A DNA stretch of 64,000 nucleotides from Pogostemon cablin (GCA_023678885.1 CM042955.1:35310088-35374087); one strand, 5' to 3'. Positions 20,105 to 31,969 are shown, counted from the first letter of the stretch. The notes: generated by a model not told the origin, from the sequence alone. Numbers and translations: made by a program.

Positions 20105-20315
20105 TGGCAAAGATCTGTGTGATACCGTCTCATGTAAACCCTTACCTGAGACAGATAAAAAGTGATAACATCATCAACGAAAAGTGATATTCAATCGATG
20201 AAAGGTGATAATAGTGCAGTGAAAGTGATAACATTTTATAGCGGAATTGATAATGATTTTATCATTTTTTATCCGTGTCATGTAAAGACGCATGTGAGAC
20301 GTTGTCACACACTAC
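20105..20315. repeat. Short GTGATAAC-filled element
   Basis: Begins GGCAAAGATCTGTGTGATAC then CGTCTCATG, has six GTGATAA-type motifs between 20160 and 20260, and ends ATGTGAGACGTTGTCACACA near 20310. It is the most compact member of the family seen at 13.0-14.3 and 19.06-19.86 kb. Confidence 0.55.
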
Positions 20316-20319
20316 CCTT

Positions 20320-22044
20320 TGATAAATATTCCGAAATTCATATATGGTTATCTACATATATTTATTTATTTTTTTCAATTTTTTATTATTTTAGTTCAAT
20401 TTCGATAATTTTAAATTTGAAAATCTTAAATCTAGCTCGTCCAAAATCTAAATTTTGATAGAGTTAGTATCTTGTGTCACGGGTGTATAAGAGTATAATA
20501 TTTTATTTTAAAAGATTTACATTTTAATTAATAAGTATATATATATATATATAATATTAAAAAATTGGGTTGAAATATGAATTGTATAGATCTTTGATTA
20601 AATTTCTTCTTTTTTTTTAATTAAAATTTTTATCAAAAAATTAAAGATAAATTCTTATACTAAAGTATGGACTTGAATCCATATCCCTATTGCACACATG
20701 CATTTGCCTTATATTTTTATTTTTACTTTATATTTTTATTTGTAATTTAAATTTAAAAAAATCGTTTTTTTTAAATATACTACTATAGATTAATAGATAA
20801 ATCATTTTCGATTATTTTTATTGGGCAAATCATAATATTACAAGTTTCATGGACACGTAATTAAAGGAATTGGCTATTTAGGTGGAGGGTTAATTTTATA
20901 CACGTTTTCTTTATCTAATATCAATATTTGGATCCAGCAGTTATCATGTAATTGGGTTATCTATGATCAATGTCACATAAGAATTAGCAAATGAGATCCC
21001 TATTCCACTTCTCTATTTCATCTATTATTCCATATATTAAAATCTTACTATGTATCATAAATAATGGCCAAGATTCAATACTTAACACAAGTGTTTAATG
21101 GTAAATGGTAGAATATAGTTTTATTATTTTATGAAATATCAATGGAATATAGAAAATATAATATGGGATTCAAGTTGAAGAATTAGCCTAATTTATTTAT
21201 ATTTTACATTTTTATTTTATTTTAATGGGTAGATTGCATCTGTTTCACATAAGAAGATCTGTGAGACAATTTCACCAATATCTATCCATTAATTACATCG
21301 CTAAGATTTGCCACGTCACTCTCATACTTAAATTAATATTAAAATTCTATGAAATTCATTTTTTTAATTCTTTTATTAATTATTACTACTAATTATAATT
21401 ATACCCACAATTAATATTAAACCCTAAAATGAAATATTAAACCTTAAGGGAAATTATACCATAAACCAATAAAATTAAAATTATATTCTTAAAATTAACA
21501 CTAAACCCTTAGAATAAATATTAAACCCTAGAGACAAAATATACCATAAATCAATAAAATTACAATTATACTCTTACAATTAATACTAAACCACAAGAAT
21601 AAATATTAAATCAAGCAAAATATAAAATAAACCAAAAAAATAAAGATATAATTATACTTTTCAAATTAACACTAAACTCTAAAAATAAATATTAAACACT
21701 AGTCAAAATAATTCCAAAACCACACTAGAGATAAAATAGATTAAATAAAGTATTATGTATAATTATTAAAATTGTAATAAATAATAATAAATGAAAAAAT
21801 AAAAAGAAACAAAAAAAGATGAAAAAAAGAAAGCGATGAATGAAACAGAATGAAACTCAAGAGTAACTAATAAAAAATTAACATGGCAAAATCTGAATCT
21901 TATATATATAATAAATGGTTTAGATTGAGAGAAATTTACGAAATGCATGCACTTGAATGGAGAGATCCAAATCCATAATAATGTAATTCTAATCTTTTAG
22001 ATGGATCAGATATTTCTGTTGCGTTACTTTAGTTAGAATTTCCG
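20320..22044. other. AT-rich intergenic DNA
   Basis: No gene seen. 21400-21740 repeats TAAACCCTAAAAT/AAATATTAAACCCTA themes roughly every 60 bp, resembling in inverse orientation the repeat at 5200-5570. It is not telomeric: units are irregular and embedded in AT-rich filler. Confidence 0.5.
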
Positions 22045-22046
22045 TA

Positions 22047-22058
22047 CGCTATGGCTAT
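22047..22058 (+). promoter_or_regulatory. TATA box upstream of the 22.1-kb ORF
   Basis: ATGGCTATAAATGC contains the plant-consensus TATAAAT about 50 bp upstream of the ATG at 22103, leaving room for a short leader. It is the best-placed TATA element outside the transposons. Confidence 0.4.
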
Positions 22059-22102
22059 AAATGCATTCTTAATTCCTCCAATTTGTTTGTGTTATTTTTT
22101 AG

Positions 22103-22282
22103 ATGAGTTCCAACATAATCAAATCTCTGATGAAAACAGAAGGAGCAGTCGACGGCGCTGAGAGAAACCCCGACGACGTGGAAAACCCTGCCCCGGCCAA
22201 ACCCGCCACCACTGCCGCCGCCGCTTCTTACACTTACAACGGCGTCGTTATCAGCTGCTTTCATCGTAAATTTTATCTATGA
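22103..22282 (+). CDS. Small hypothetical protein, 59 aa
   Basis: A short frame (MSSNIIKSLMKTEG start) becomes Asp/Glu-rich, then Ala/Pro/Thr-rich (AKPATTAAAA), and ends YNGVVISCFHRKFYL. The codons from about 22135 to 22260 are clearly GC-richer than the surrounding DNA, as expected of a plant exon. A TATA box precedes it at a sensible distance. Alternatively it is a first exon: TTTCATC|GTAAAT near 22265 is a possible donor. The - strand frame over the same stretch is Gly/Ser-rich and lacks promoter support. No family recognised. The Tat element inserted 500 bp downstream. Confidence 0.4.
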   Translation: MSSNIIKSLMKTEGAVDGAERNPDDVENPAPAKPATTAAAASYTYNGVVISCFHRKFYL

Positions 22283-22782
22283 GACATCATTCGTCTCATT
22301 CTTGTCTTTATTGCTGCCTTCATGGCAGGCTATTATATTTAATTTGATTTCATGTATTTTCTCATACTTCTTTTATTCCATTTATGTCTTTATCGATCAT
22401 TTACTTTGCATGCATTCTCTGCTTCATTAAATTCTCTATCTTAATTATCTTCCATCATCCATCTAATTTTAATTACTTTCATTACTGCGCATGCATACTT
22501 TCCAACAGTGGTGCCTCCCTAAACCTTTTTAAATGTTTAATTAGCATGTGTATTCACTCAACACAACTAAGTATATAATTTTAATTTCGTTGAATTTAAA
22601 TTTTATGAAATTTTAATTATTAGTTATAATTGCTTTTATTGTTTGCAACTCAATTTTCTAAACACATCACCGGCTAGGTGATCCAAATTCAAATTCATAA
22701 AGATTAAAGAAGATGTAGTATTACTTTTTTTAATCAATTTAAAGATGTAGTATTAATTTTTTTAATCAATTTATTTTAATCT
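22283..22782. other. Intergenic, AT-rich
   Basis: No gene seen. Contains a short direct repeat AAAGATGTAGTATTA (about 22706 and 22741). Ends at the AATCT target duplication (22778-22782) of the gypsy element. Confidence 0.5.
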
Positions 22783-23669
22783 TGTTGATGGCTGTTCTTG
22801 ACCCATTAATTAAAGCTTATGAGATAAAGATATTTAATAACGAAAACAATCAAATATAATAAAACTACAAACAACGGGATCAAACCAATAGAAAACTCAA
22901 TTCCCACCAAAGAACTCAACCGATTTTTATTACTTTCCTCTTGAACAACACTCATAAAATCCTACATTTACAAATGCAATGTCTAGAGCCAAGTAGTAGT
23001 TACCTGCCTCTCTCCCCTGAGTGAGGCTATTTATATCATCTTAAAACCCTAAACCAAAGCCAATCGCCTTCTGCCATTTGGATGGAGACAAGCCGCCTTT
23101 AGTGAAGTCGTTTGGTACGCCGACCAGTTGCAAAAGAAATCTGAACGTTGTTGGTTGCTTTTGCAGGGTTCCCCAGAGTGCCTCCGTCCTTTGCTGGCTT
23201 CCCATTGGTTATCAGGGTAAGGTCCGCCAGTCAGTCGTTGTCTTCTAGTTAGGATTGCTACCCCAAGGCATATCTTCTTTCCGTTAGTCTTGTCCTTTAA
23301 CCTACGGTACTTGTCAGTCTTCATGATAGTGCTTGCTCTTCACAATCCTGATTCTGTTGCCCATTTGGTCCTCGGACAAGCTGACTTTCAGTGTTGTGAC
23401 GCTCGTCCGAACTCTCGGGCAGGAGGATTACGTCTCTGAGGTTTCTTGCCGAGGGTGTTCTTTGGCTTCGGCCTATTTAGTGGGTGCCTCTATGTTCTTT
23501 CCTCGACTGGGCCTTCAGGTTGCCGCCACCTTCTTGGGCTGTCTCGATTGTCCTTTCAGTTATGTCCGCAGTTTGGGCCGCTAGGGGGGCTGGGCCTTTT
23601 TCTTCAGGTATAATAGGGGTTATTGGACTTTTGGGTCTGCTAAGCATGGGGGATATAATACCCATAACA
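22783..23669 (-). repeat. 3' LTR of the Tat element
   Basis: 887 bp, ~10 bp shorter than the 5' LTR, mostly from a deletion near 22842 where the other copy has GGATCAAGAACG. Carries the same TATA box (about 23029-23037 on the - strand). Ends at the AATCT duplication. Confidence 0.92.
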
Positions 23670-23690
23670 TTAGCCCCACGAGCCTGAATA
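23670..23690 (-). promoter_or_regulatory. Polypurine tract of the Tat element
   Basis: On the - strand GGCTCGTGGGGCTAA lies directly before the 3' LTR, the normal plus-strand primer position. The GTGGGGCTAA form is common in plant gypsy elements. Confidence 0.7.
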
Positions 23691-24174
23691 ATTTCATGAC
23701 TTGAGATTGTTCAGGGTCGAACCGTATTTCACGGGTTATATCCCTCATGCTTTGGTGCCTGCAATATTAGGGTTCTTTCCATCTTGGCTCTTTGTTGTTC
23801 CTACTCGTTATCTTCATCCTGATCAGTTCCTGCATTATCGGGTTCTCTGTGACATCTTTGAGATATTTTCGTTCAGGTGGGAGGTATTTCTGGTATTTGG
23901 GTGTAACTGTCGATTTAAATTTTAAAATTTGAACCCTTTTGTCAGTTTCCCTTTTCCCTTCTCCCTCTTCTTTCATTTGATCCTGCAAACGGTTGGCGTT
24001 CCTTTTATTCAGTGCGCTCTTCCTCTTCTTTGAGGTATTATTCTCCCATCTCTTTCTTTTCCCTTCTTCTCCTTGCTCTCTCCTTTCGTGTCTCTGAGTT
24101 TTCTCACCGCCGGTGCTTAGGGTTTCCTTCTCCCTATCTCTCCGTATTTTATTTCCCATTACAATTAGCACGGT
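23691..24174 (+). promoter_or_regulatory. Putative leader/promoter of antisense ORF 1
   Basis: A TATA-like ATTTAAATTTTAAAATTT (about 23913-23930) is followed by a long CT-rich tract (23935-24130) up to the ATG at 24175, resembling a plant Y-patch leader. The stretch before antisense ORF 2 (27690-27760) has a similar ATTTAAAACAT box. Promoter activity is inferred only. Confidence 0.35.
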
Positions 24175-24999
24175 ATGGCTTGTGAGGGTTCTTCTTCTCC
24201 TCTTAGATCCCTTAGATCCACTTCTCGTTCTACCGATTCTTTGGTCGGTAGTTTGGGGTCTTTCTCATCACCTTTAGAGGAGTGTTTGGGTCCCCCGTCT
24301 CCTTCCTGGATTGTTTTTAATCAGAGGGTTATCGATTTCATTTCTACTTTCACGTTAGAGCATAATCCTCAAATTGCTGACGCCGGACCTGGGCTATTGG
24401 CCCATCTCAGGAAACTTCCGCGGTGGGATCGGGATACCCCTTTTTCGCCGCTGAGGTCTCCTTGACTCTTGATGATTCATGGTTGAGAAAGAGCGTTCTC
24501 GTTGCTCTCAGCAAATTTCAGTGTGGGGAGGGTATCGATTTCTTCCTTCCTTCTCCCGATGGCCGCATGTGCTATGCTCCGCCAAATGCTGTTGCAGCCT
24601 ATGAGTTGCAACTTGAGCTTAACCTTAAGTTTCCTCTCCATCCTTGCCTTCGGGATATTTTCAAGTTTTGGGGTATAGCCCCGGCTTAGTTGGCTCCAAA
24701 TGGTTAGGCGGCTTTGATAGGGATTTTAGTTCTCTTTCGGAAGAAGAAGTATTCCTTCCTGATTACCGCTGAAATTAATTTTTTATATCGGCTTACCCCG
24801 AATCATAGGACGAAGGGATATTATTATTTGGTACCTTGCCACACCAATCTTGTTGTTTCTTTGCCCAGTTTTGTTAAAGGGTGGAAGAATCCGTGGTCCT
24901 GGGTTCGTGGGCCTTGGAGGGAAGATTCTGTATATGACCTCGGGGATCCTCAAAATCCCACAGTGCTCCCTAGAAGTTTCTTCTTCAAACCTGTTCTCA

Positions 25000-25075
25000 G
25001 TGCGTGTATGTTCCCTTCGGCTCTCTCCTAGGTAATTTGGTGTATTCTAATATTTTTTTCTTTTATTTTATGCAG
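25000..25075 (+). other. Predicted 76-bp intron in antisense ORF 1
   Basis: Donor CTCA|GTGCGTGT and acceptor TTTTATGCAG|TAGGC. Joining gives an uninterrupted phase (KPVL, then I, then GDSC), and the removed stretch contains stops in that frame. Confidence 0.55.
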
Positions 25076-25234
25076 TAGGCGATTCGTGTGCTTTCGAGAC
25101 ACTGTCGATAGAGTTTCAGGATGCCTTCCTCCGCATTCGCAAGCTCTCTGACAAGAGACGCCATTACTGGCGTGTTCTCCGAGGGAAGAACCTTTTCCGA
25201 ACTGGCTTTACTACTACGTCCATAGCCATGCCAG

Positions 25235-25333
25235 GTGATTTATTTATGCTTCCTTCCTCGTCTGCGGGGCTCATCGTATAATTCCTCCTCTTGCACTAAC
25301 CTTTTCCCCCTTTTTTGTTACATCTGGGGAAAG
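25235..25333 (+). other. Predicted 99-bp intron in antisense ORF 1
   Basis: Donor ATGCCAG|GTGATTTA and acceptor GGGGAAAG|GGAAGCG. Joining gives P, G, K, R, L in one phase. The acceptor lacks a classical CAG, so it is less certain than the first intron. Confidence 0.4.
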
Positions 25334-28075
25334 GGAAGCGTCTTATTCCTGATATTGCCCGTATGGCTATTCTCCCTTCTGCTCGCCAGCGGGCTGCACT
25401 TAGTAAAGGGAAGAAGAAAGTTTCTAAGATTTCTTCTCCTAAGGTCTCTAGAGCCCCTTGCCGTGCAGCCTCTTACATCCGTCAGGATTGAAGAGCCTTC
25501 GGATCCTGTCACTTTGAGGTTGGAGGCCGATCTCATCCAGGTGTCTGCTATGGGCTCTCGGGAGAAAGTTTCCAAAAAAGCCCCTCGAGCCCCAAAGTCT
25601 AAGAAAGGGGCTTCCGAGACCGCCGTAACTAAATCTGTTGCCCCAAAATGGAAGTATAAGTTGGTGGACGAGAATTCCGATGAGGGTACTCATGACAGTA
25701 CCACTCTCATCGCGCGTCCTTCGAAAAGGATCAGGGACGATGACATTGGTGTTGTCGCATGTGGTTCCTCTGCTGCGCCTAGTGCTGCTCCTCAGGAAAA
25801 TGTCAAAATCTGTGACATCAGCTCTTTCCCATCTCCTGAAGCCTTTGTCCGATCTCCTTTTGTCACCTTCGGCCAACCTGGTGTCACCATTTCGTTCGAC
25901 CTTCAGCAGGCCCCTGGTGGTACTTCCTATGACCCGACGTCTCATTGTTCCCCTTCTGAGAGGTGGCGGTATTATCGGGGAAGTCTCCCTTTCATTTCTG
26001 GTCACATCGTGGATCTTCTACCGAAGGCGCATCTTCAGCTCTGCCCTTGTCAGATGATGCTACTCTGTTTCTTCTGATAGATTCGATAGCCGACCAGGAG
26101 CTCTTACTAAGGTATGGCCACATGGATGAGGCTGGAAAGACGTTCCTCCGAACTCAAGAGCTTTTGTTTGACTTTGATGCTCCGGCGTATCTAGCTCGTG
26201 CCGCCACTTTTCCTTTTAAGGTTGTACTCGAGAGCTCCTCGGTCATCTGGAAAATATGTCTACCAAGGATTTTCTCCACAGCATCTCCAGCTACCTGGGT
26301 CGCCAAGCGATCCACGCCGTTAATGCCTTGCATCGTATTTTCAAACTGGAAAGAAACGATTCCCATTTATAAGATGAGGTTATTTCGTTGACTCAGAAGA
26401 TGAAGGATTATGAGAAAAAAGCATCTGAAGCTAGCGCGGCTGAGGCTCTGATCAGGGGTCAGTTGAGGATCGAGCAGGATAAAAAGGCTGAGCTCCAGGG
26501 AGCTTTCGAGATTCTTCGTGCCCGGTATGACAGCTTGTTAGCCAAATCTGAAGAAGAGAGGAGTGCTTTAGAGCTTCAGAACAAGGTACTCTCGGATAAG
26601 GTTGCACATTTGGAGGTAAAACATCAGAAAGAGGTCATGGCAAAGGAAGGTCAGTTCCACGCCGAGTTGTCCCGGGTTCAGAGTAGTCTTGATGCCTTCT
26701 GAATATCTTCCGAAGAAGAGCTCGAGAAAGTTCGGTAGGAGAAGGAGGCATTAGAAGTTTCCTCCGCTCAGAAGATCAGGGCTGCTGAGGATGTTGTAGC
26801 CAGGGTACTAAGGGAACGTGATGGGGCCTTAGCTGAAGTGGAATGCGTAAAGGATGATTTTCTCCTGTCAGAGGCTGACAACCTCTGTTATAGGGAGGTT
26901 ATCCTTCTGAAGACTAAGATTCACTATTTCTGTTCCTTCGCTGCTGCTCTAGCTCAGGCCTCTTCCCAGAAGCCCTACCCTAATTGCCTCGATGACATGC
27001 GTGTTATCCTTCATCAAGCCATTAGTAAGGAGAAAATGCCTCCTGGTGAGACTTTGAGGGGCGACGTTGATTTTGGGGTGCTCGATGAATATTCCAACTT
27101 CATCACTGATGTTCCTAAAGAATCCTCCGGAGAGTCTGAAGAGGGTGGATCCGACGAGGACTTTGTTGATGATGTCTTGGATCTTGCCACAGTTGATTCT
27201 GGGGTTGAGGATCCACTTGCCGCTCTCCCCATCGAATCTGCAAGGGGACCTACCCGAGAAGTTTCTGCTGAGATTGAGTGTCCCGCGTTCGGTGATGCAT
27301 GCATTTTTGGTCAGGTCACCACTGCCGAAGTTTTTGAATCTCTGCCCACCGAGGCCATTGTGGTTCCTCCAATTCCATCAACCTCGGAGGTGGAAGTCGA
27401 TGTTTCACTGAGGCCAGCGACCTTCGAGGCTCCCTTAGGTATCTCCGTAAATGTGTCGCGTGGAGGTGGGGAGCCACAGTCTACAGATACGACTGGTTCC
27501 GAAACCTTCCTAGCTGATCAATGAAGTATTTCGGAGCCCCTAGTGTTAAATCGAATGTATCTTCCTTATTAGGAGTTTATTCTGCACCTTCTATGTATTT
27601 CCTTTGTTTTATCGGATAATAAGATTTTTGGTAATTTCTGCCTCCTTTGTAATTCACTATTTATGAATGAAGTACTTTCTCTTCCCTATTAGTGGATCTC
27701 GCGAGGGTATTTTGGTAATTTACCTTCAATTTAAAACATAAACCGCTGCTTTTCTGTCGTGGGTTATCACGTCTTTGGTCAGGTGCTGCATGGATCAATC
27801 TAGATCCTCCCTTTTCCTTGGGAGTTGTAAGGTCTCTACGTCCCAGCAATTGGATCTTAGCCGTTTTTGCTCCATAATTTCCAATGATGATATGTGCCGC
27901 CCTCCATCTTGTCAGACAGTTTCTGTTTTGGTTTTTCAAAATTCAAATCTCTCGTATCCTTCCCGTATATCTTGGTATTTTTTTTAGCTGCATTCTTCCG
28001 ATATTTTTACGATTTCTAAAAATCTCTATCTATCCCCTTTGTCCTTTTTTCGCCAAGCTCTAATTCCTTAGTTCT

Positions 28076-30796
28076 TTGACTGGTGGAAGATGTCTGGTGA
28101 AGGTACTTCCTCCCCCCCCCCCGCCTGATGTTCAGGAGGTGAACACTTCTGACAGCACGCCGGTACGTCGCAGGGTGCCGCTTTGTAGTTCCAATCGTCT
28201 TCGCAGGATGCCATGTTCCAACTTGAGGGATTTGTCTACTTTTTCCTCTTTGGGTGGCAACTTGGCTTCCATTCCCTCTCCAAGTAGGCAATCTGTCCCT
28301 GCTGTGCCGGCTGCAGGTACTGGTAGTGCAGCGGTATTCATTGACGCGGATTTAGGCACCGTGTTTTATCTGAATGTGGGATTATCTTCCTGGTCGTCGG
28401 GATATCGGCGACTTGGGAGCAGCTCTTTGAGGGATGGCCCAGCGGCTTGATTGGGTGCCGGCCTCTAGGTTATCCCTAGGGCACTTGGAGGAACTCCACT
28501 GGTGGTATGGTAATCCTAATGTCGTCTTTGAGCTTCCGTTGGACGGTGTTCCCCTCTCTGATCCCCCTCCAGGTCGCACTGTATTTTACTACTCTCTCTT
28601 TCTTGCCGGTTTGCATTTTCCACTCCCCCCATTATCAGTTTGCTATTGCAGAGGTGGGACATGGCTATAGGCCAGCTATTGCCCTCCTCATGGTTGCGCC
28701 TAATATCCACTGTGTCACTGTTTTATGTGTTGGGCCACACCATACGGGATCCATTCGAACTAGAGTTTCTCTTTTTTTATGCTCTATCTGGTCGTTCTGG
28801 TGGTTTTTACCATTTGCTTCCTCGCGATAACCATCATTTTGTGGGGTTTCTGATGTTATTGGCCGAAGCTGGGAGCAGGCCTGGTTCTAGTTAGGTGGTG
28901 ATTATCGTACCCGTGTCAATGGTGTTTTCGTGACTTTTCCTGTCCGATTTCTTCCGTTGGATAAGTGTACGATTCTTCTCTATCTTCCAAGTTTTGGATG
29001 GTCTCTGATGTTCCTTTCTTACATTTGTGTCATGCAGGTCCCCCTCGTCGTCCCCTTACGCGGTTGAGCGATGGTTTTTGCATGAGATTTTATCTCGCGG
29101 AGGGAATACTTATCATGTCTCTCCATTGCTTTCCGAGCCCATCCTGGTTTCGGCTGGGTTGTCTACTTCTGGCCGTAGTGCAACCACTGGTACTCTCTTT
29201 TCTTGGTCCATTCCTGTTCCCTTTATTTCATGCCTGACCTTTCTCTCTTGTTCTAAAGGTGAGCTCTAGAGTACCTTGTCTCTGGTGGGATCGACTGGTT
29301 CCGTGGCTGGTTTGTCGTTAACTCCATATAAGTATGTGTATCAGTTTTTGGATTAGGAAGATGACCCTGACTACTACGCCCGTTCTTCCTCTCGCGATGA
29401 AGATGGAGAGATGGATAACTTGGATGTTGGGTCTGAAGACATGAAGCTTGGTGAGGATCTATTGGTTGTGCAGCTTACCGAAAATAGGGCTTTGCCCCCT
29501 TTGTCTCCTTCCGTCTAAGATTGCATCATTCTCTCGCTGTCCCTTCTGGTGTTTTTCCCACTCTTGGTTCTGAATCTGCCTCTGCTTCCTTGCTTGGAAA
29601 GAGAGGAAGGAGTGTTTATGAGCATGGTGGGCCTTCTCGGTCAACTGGAATTAGCTATATGCCTTGTCCATCCTCTTCCGTTGGTGAGTTCGACCTTCTC
29701 GCTAAAAGGTTAAGGGGGATAATTGTCTCCGTTCGAGCTGTCTTATCCTTTTCATATTCATTGCATCCTTATCCACGGTGTCCTTTTGCAGATATTCCCA
29801 TTGCCGAGCCCGAGGTCGAAATGCATTCCGAGGAGGATCCAGAAGAAGATCCGGAGGAGGACCCTGAGGAGGATTCTGAAGAAGATTCGGAGGAGGACCC
29901 TGAGGAGGATAATGAATTGGTGGGGCCTAGGGGCTTCCGAAGTTGGTGTGGGTAGCGGTTCCGAGAGCGAGGACTATGACATGATAGTTGGGCCGAGTGT
30001 GAGGTCTGCCCCCAGAGCTGATGTTAGTTCTGCTACCTTGACTTCTCAAGTCATCCCAACAGTTATTCTTCCCAATCCGTACCCTACAGGTGTCACCGCA
30101 ACAATTGACCCTACCGACGCTGGTGCTGAAACTGCTAGGTTAGCCGCTGAGAGGGCCCGTGTGTGAGGAAAAAGTACAGTTGAGGAAGATGAGGAACCTG
30201 ACTTGTCCAAACTGCAGGAGTTAGGGACTCAGGGTTTTATTGCAGGTACCTCTCATCATGCCCCCCACCGTGTTCCGCCGGCTGCTGTCTCCCGTTCTTT
30301 TTCCCAAGACTCCTTTGGTTTGGCCGTGATGGCTGGAGTTGCTGTTGCCTCCCTTACATCTTCTCTGCACTTGATGGACCAATATCATTTTTTTGCCAGT
30401 CAGCTTGTTGACCGTTTCAAGGGGTCTTCCGCCAGTTTCGAAGAGAGATTGAATGCCCTGGAGCTCGAGAATGCCAAGCTAACCTCCATTGTTGCGCACC
30501 AGAGAGAACAATTGGAGGTTTCAAAATTTGACTTTGATATAGGGCAGGATACTCTCGAGTCTGTAGAGACGAGTTTGATCAAGACTGAGATTGCTAGAGA
30601 TGCTGTGAGAGTCGAGGCCGCTGAGGCACATGCTAGGTTGGTTGAAGTCGAGGTTCGTATTCGAGCCTTGGAGCAACGTATTACGTGCCCTGGTTCAGCA
30701 GAGTAGATGGTCGTCTGTGCCGAGGCCAAGCTAAAAGAGATGGAGGATAAGATGGCGAGCATCTTCCGTTCCCTCAGCAGTCGAAAGAAAGATTGA
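28076..30796 (+). pseudogene. Antisense ORF 2 of the Tat element
   Basis: A second decayed antisense gene, laid out like the first. The probable start is the ATG at 28089 (MSGEGTSS); a run of cytosines at about 28112-28122 then shifts the frame into PDVQEVNTSDSTPVRRR. A domain with FPLPPL, QRWDMAIGQLLPSSWLRLIS and EFLFFYALSG (28600-28830) looks like a diverged relative of the ORF 1 domain. Next comes an acidic repeat (EEDPEEDPEEDPEEDSEED, 29825-29910), a Ser/Ala linker and a long coiled coil (30430-30790, ELENAKLTS, ARLVEVEVRIRALEQR). A TAG at 30704 interrupts the final helix, which continues in frame to 30796. Probably a duplicate of ORF 1. Function unknown. Confidence 0.55.
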
Positions 30797-31960
30797 AGTC
30801 CACATGTTTCTTCCCTTTCCTAGTTGGTTTTGTTCTACCATCAACCCGGTATAGCTTGGAATTGTATTTACCCTGACTGTGTATGAACTTTAGCTATTGA
30901 TTTCCTCTATTTTTATTTTGTCTTTGTCTGGAAGATTTGTTCGTCGATGTCCCTTCGGCTTGTGAATTTGACTATTTACGAGTAGTTGATTTACCTTTAA
31001 TTAATTCACGATTGTCGGTGTTCTTAGTTCTGCTTTTGTCACTTATAATGCATCTTTGCTTTGTTCACCTCTAGCGCGGAGGTTTATGCTTTTGTTCTTC
31101 ATTCTCGCTGAGCGTTTGTGGTTCTGAAGCTCTGCCCGATACCGAGATTCCGAACATTCCTCTTATTTCTGCTGTCTTCGGTTTTACTCAGGTTATTCCA
31201 TATTGTGCCTTCACGCCATTTCACGCGTTATTCCGAGGCTCATTTCTCTTGTTCCAAGCTTAATCTTCCGACCTCTCTATTCGTCCGTCCTGTGTACATA
31301 TCCATGTTTATTCCCAATGACATTCCGAGGTCTGTTCCCTTTACTCTGAACCTCATATTCTAACCCTTACATATATCCGTTATATATGTATGTTTGTGTC
31401 CCTTCCCAATGCTGTTCCGAGGTTTGTTACTACTTTCTCTTTTTGGTTCCGCAATTTCAGCTTTTATCTGAAATGATCTATTCCCATACTACCGAGATCC
31501 TCTTAATTAGCCTTGTAACTCTCATCAGATACCTTGACTCTTGTTTTAACTCTCGACCCCAATACTTTGGTATTTTTATTCCGCTTCCCCAGAGATCCAA
31601 TACTTTTCCCTTTTGTTTCGATTTTTGATCCTGCCCCTTTTATTTTGGCATGCCTTTCGTTTTCCCTTTTGATAGTTTTTCTTCGATATATTTTATTCTT
31701 TAGTCTCAGCTCCGTTGCCACCCTTGCCATTTCATAATCCTTTTATTTATGTATGTAGTATTCTTTCTGAGTTTATGGGTGAAGTTTACGAGTTAATATT
31801 CATAAAGCAATGATATCCCTACGCATAATGACCTCCTTAACCACATATCCCAAAAAATTTTTTACACAATTTCCATTTCCATAGAGTATGGCCTAATGCC
31901 TTAATTGAAAACTGTAACAAAAGTTGCATCACCAACCTCATTCGCCCCGTTCTCTATTTC
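30797..31960. other. Pyrimidine-rich spacer in the Tat element
   Basis: Non-coding stretch between antisense ORF 2 and integrase. Contains three or four degenerate copies of a unit with (A)TTCCGAGGT(C/T)TGTT (about 31320, 31412 and neighbours). Short open frames here are low-complexity Leu/Phe/Ser and not credible. Confidence 0.5.
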
Positions 31961-31969
31961 ATTGGTAGT

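Larger units (their letters stand above)
24175..27524 (+). pseudogene. Antisense ORF 1 of the Tat element (transposon-domain protein)
   Basis: A decayed protein gene opposite to gag-pol. Exon 1 (24175-24999) encodes a Ser-rich start and then the pattern FPLHPCLRDIFKFWGIAPA followed by stop-interrupted LAPNG..ALIGILVLFRK. This resembles the plant 'putative gypsy type transposon' domain (Transposase_28). Two introns fit: 25000-25075 (GTGCGT...TTATGCAG) joins in phase to GDSCAFETLSIEFQ, and 25235-25333 joins in phase to GKRLIPDIARMA. Downstream are a basic linker, a coiled coil (26388-26820, LRIEQDKKAEL) and an acidic C-terminus (ESEEGGSDEDF) ending at 27524. Frameshift near 24445 and several stops. 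Function unknown; similar antisense ORFs are known in Tat elements. Confidence 0.65.

Noticed and set aside
21400..21740. Interstitial telomere (TAAACCC repeats)
   Set aside because: TAAACCCTA occurs only as scattered words within longer AT-rich units and never as tandem 7-bp repeats.
31118..31737. Several + and - strand ORFs of 67-81 codons
   Set aside because: Pyrimidine-rich spacer inside the Tat element; Leu/Phe/Ser-rich translations without motifs.
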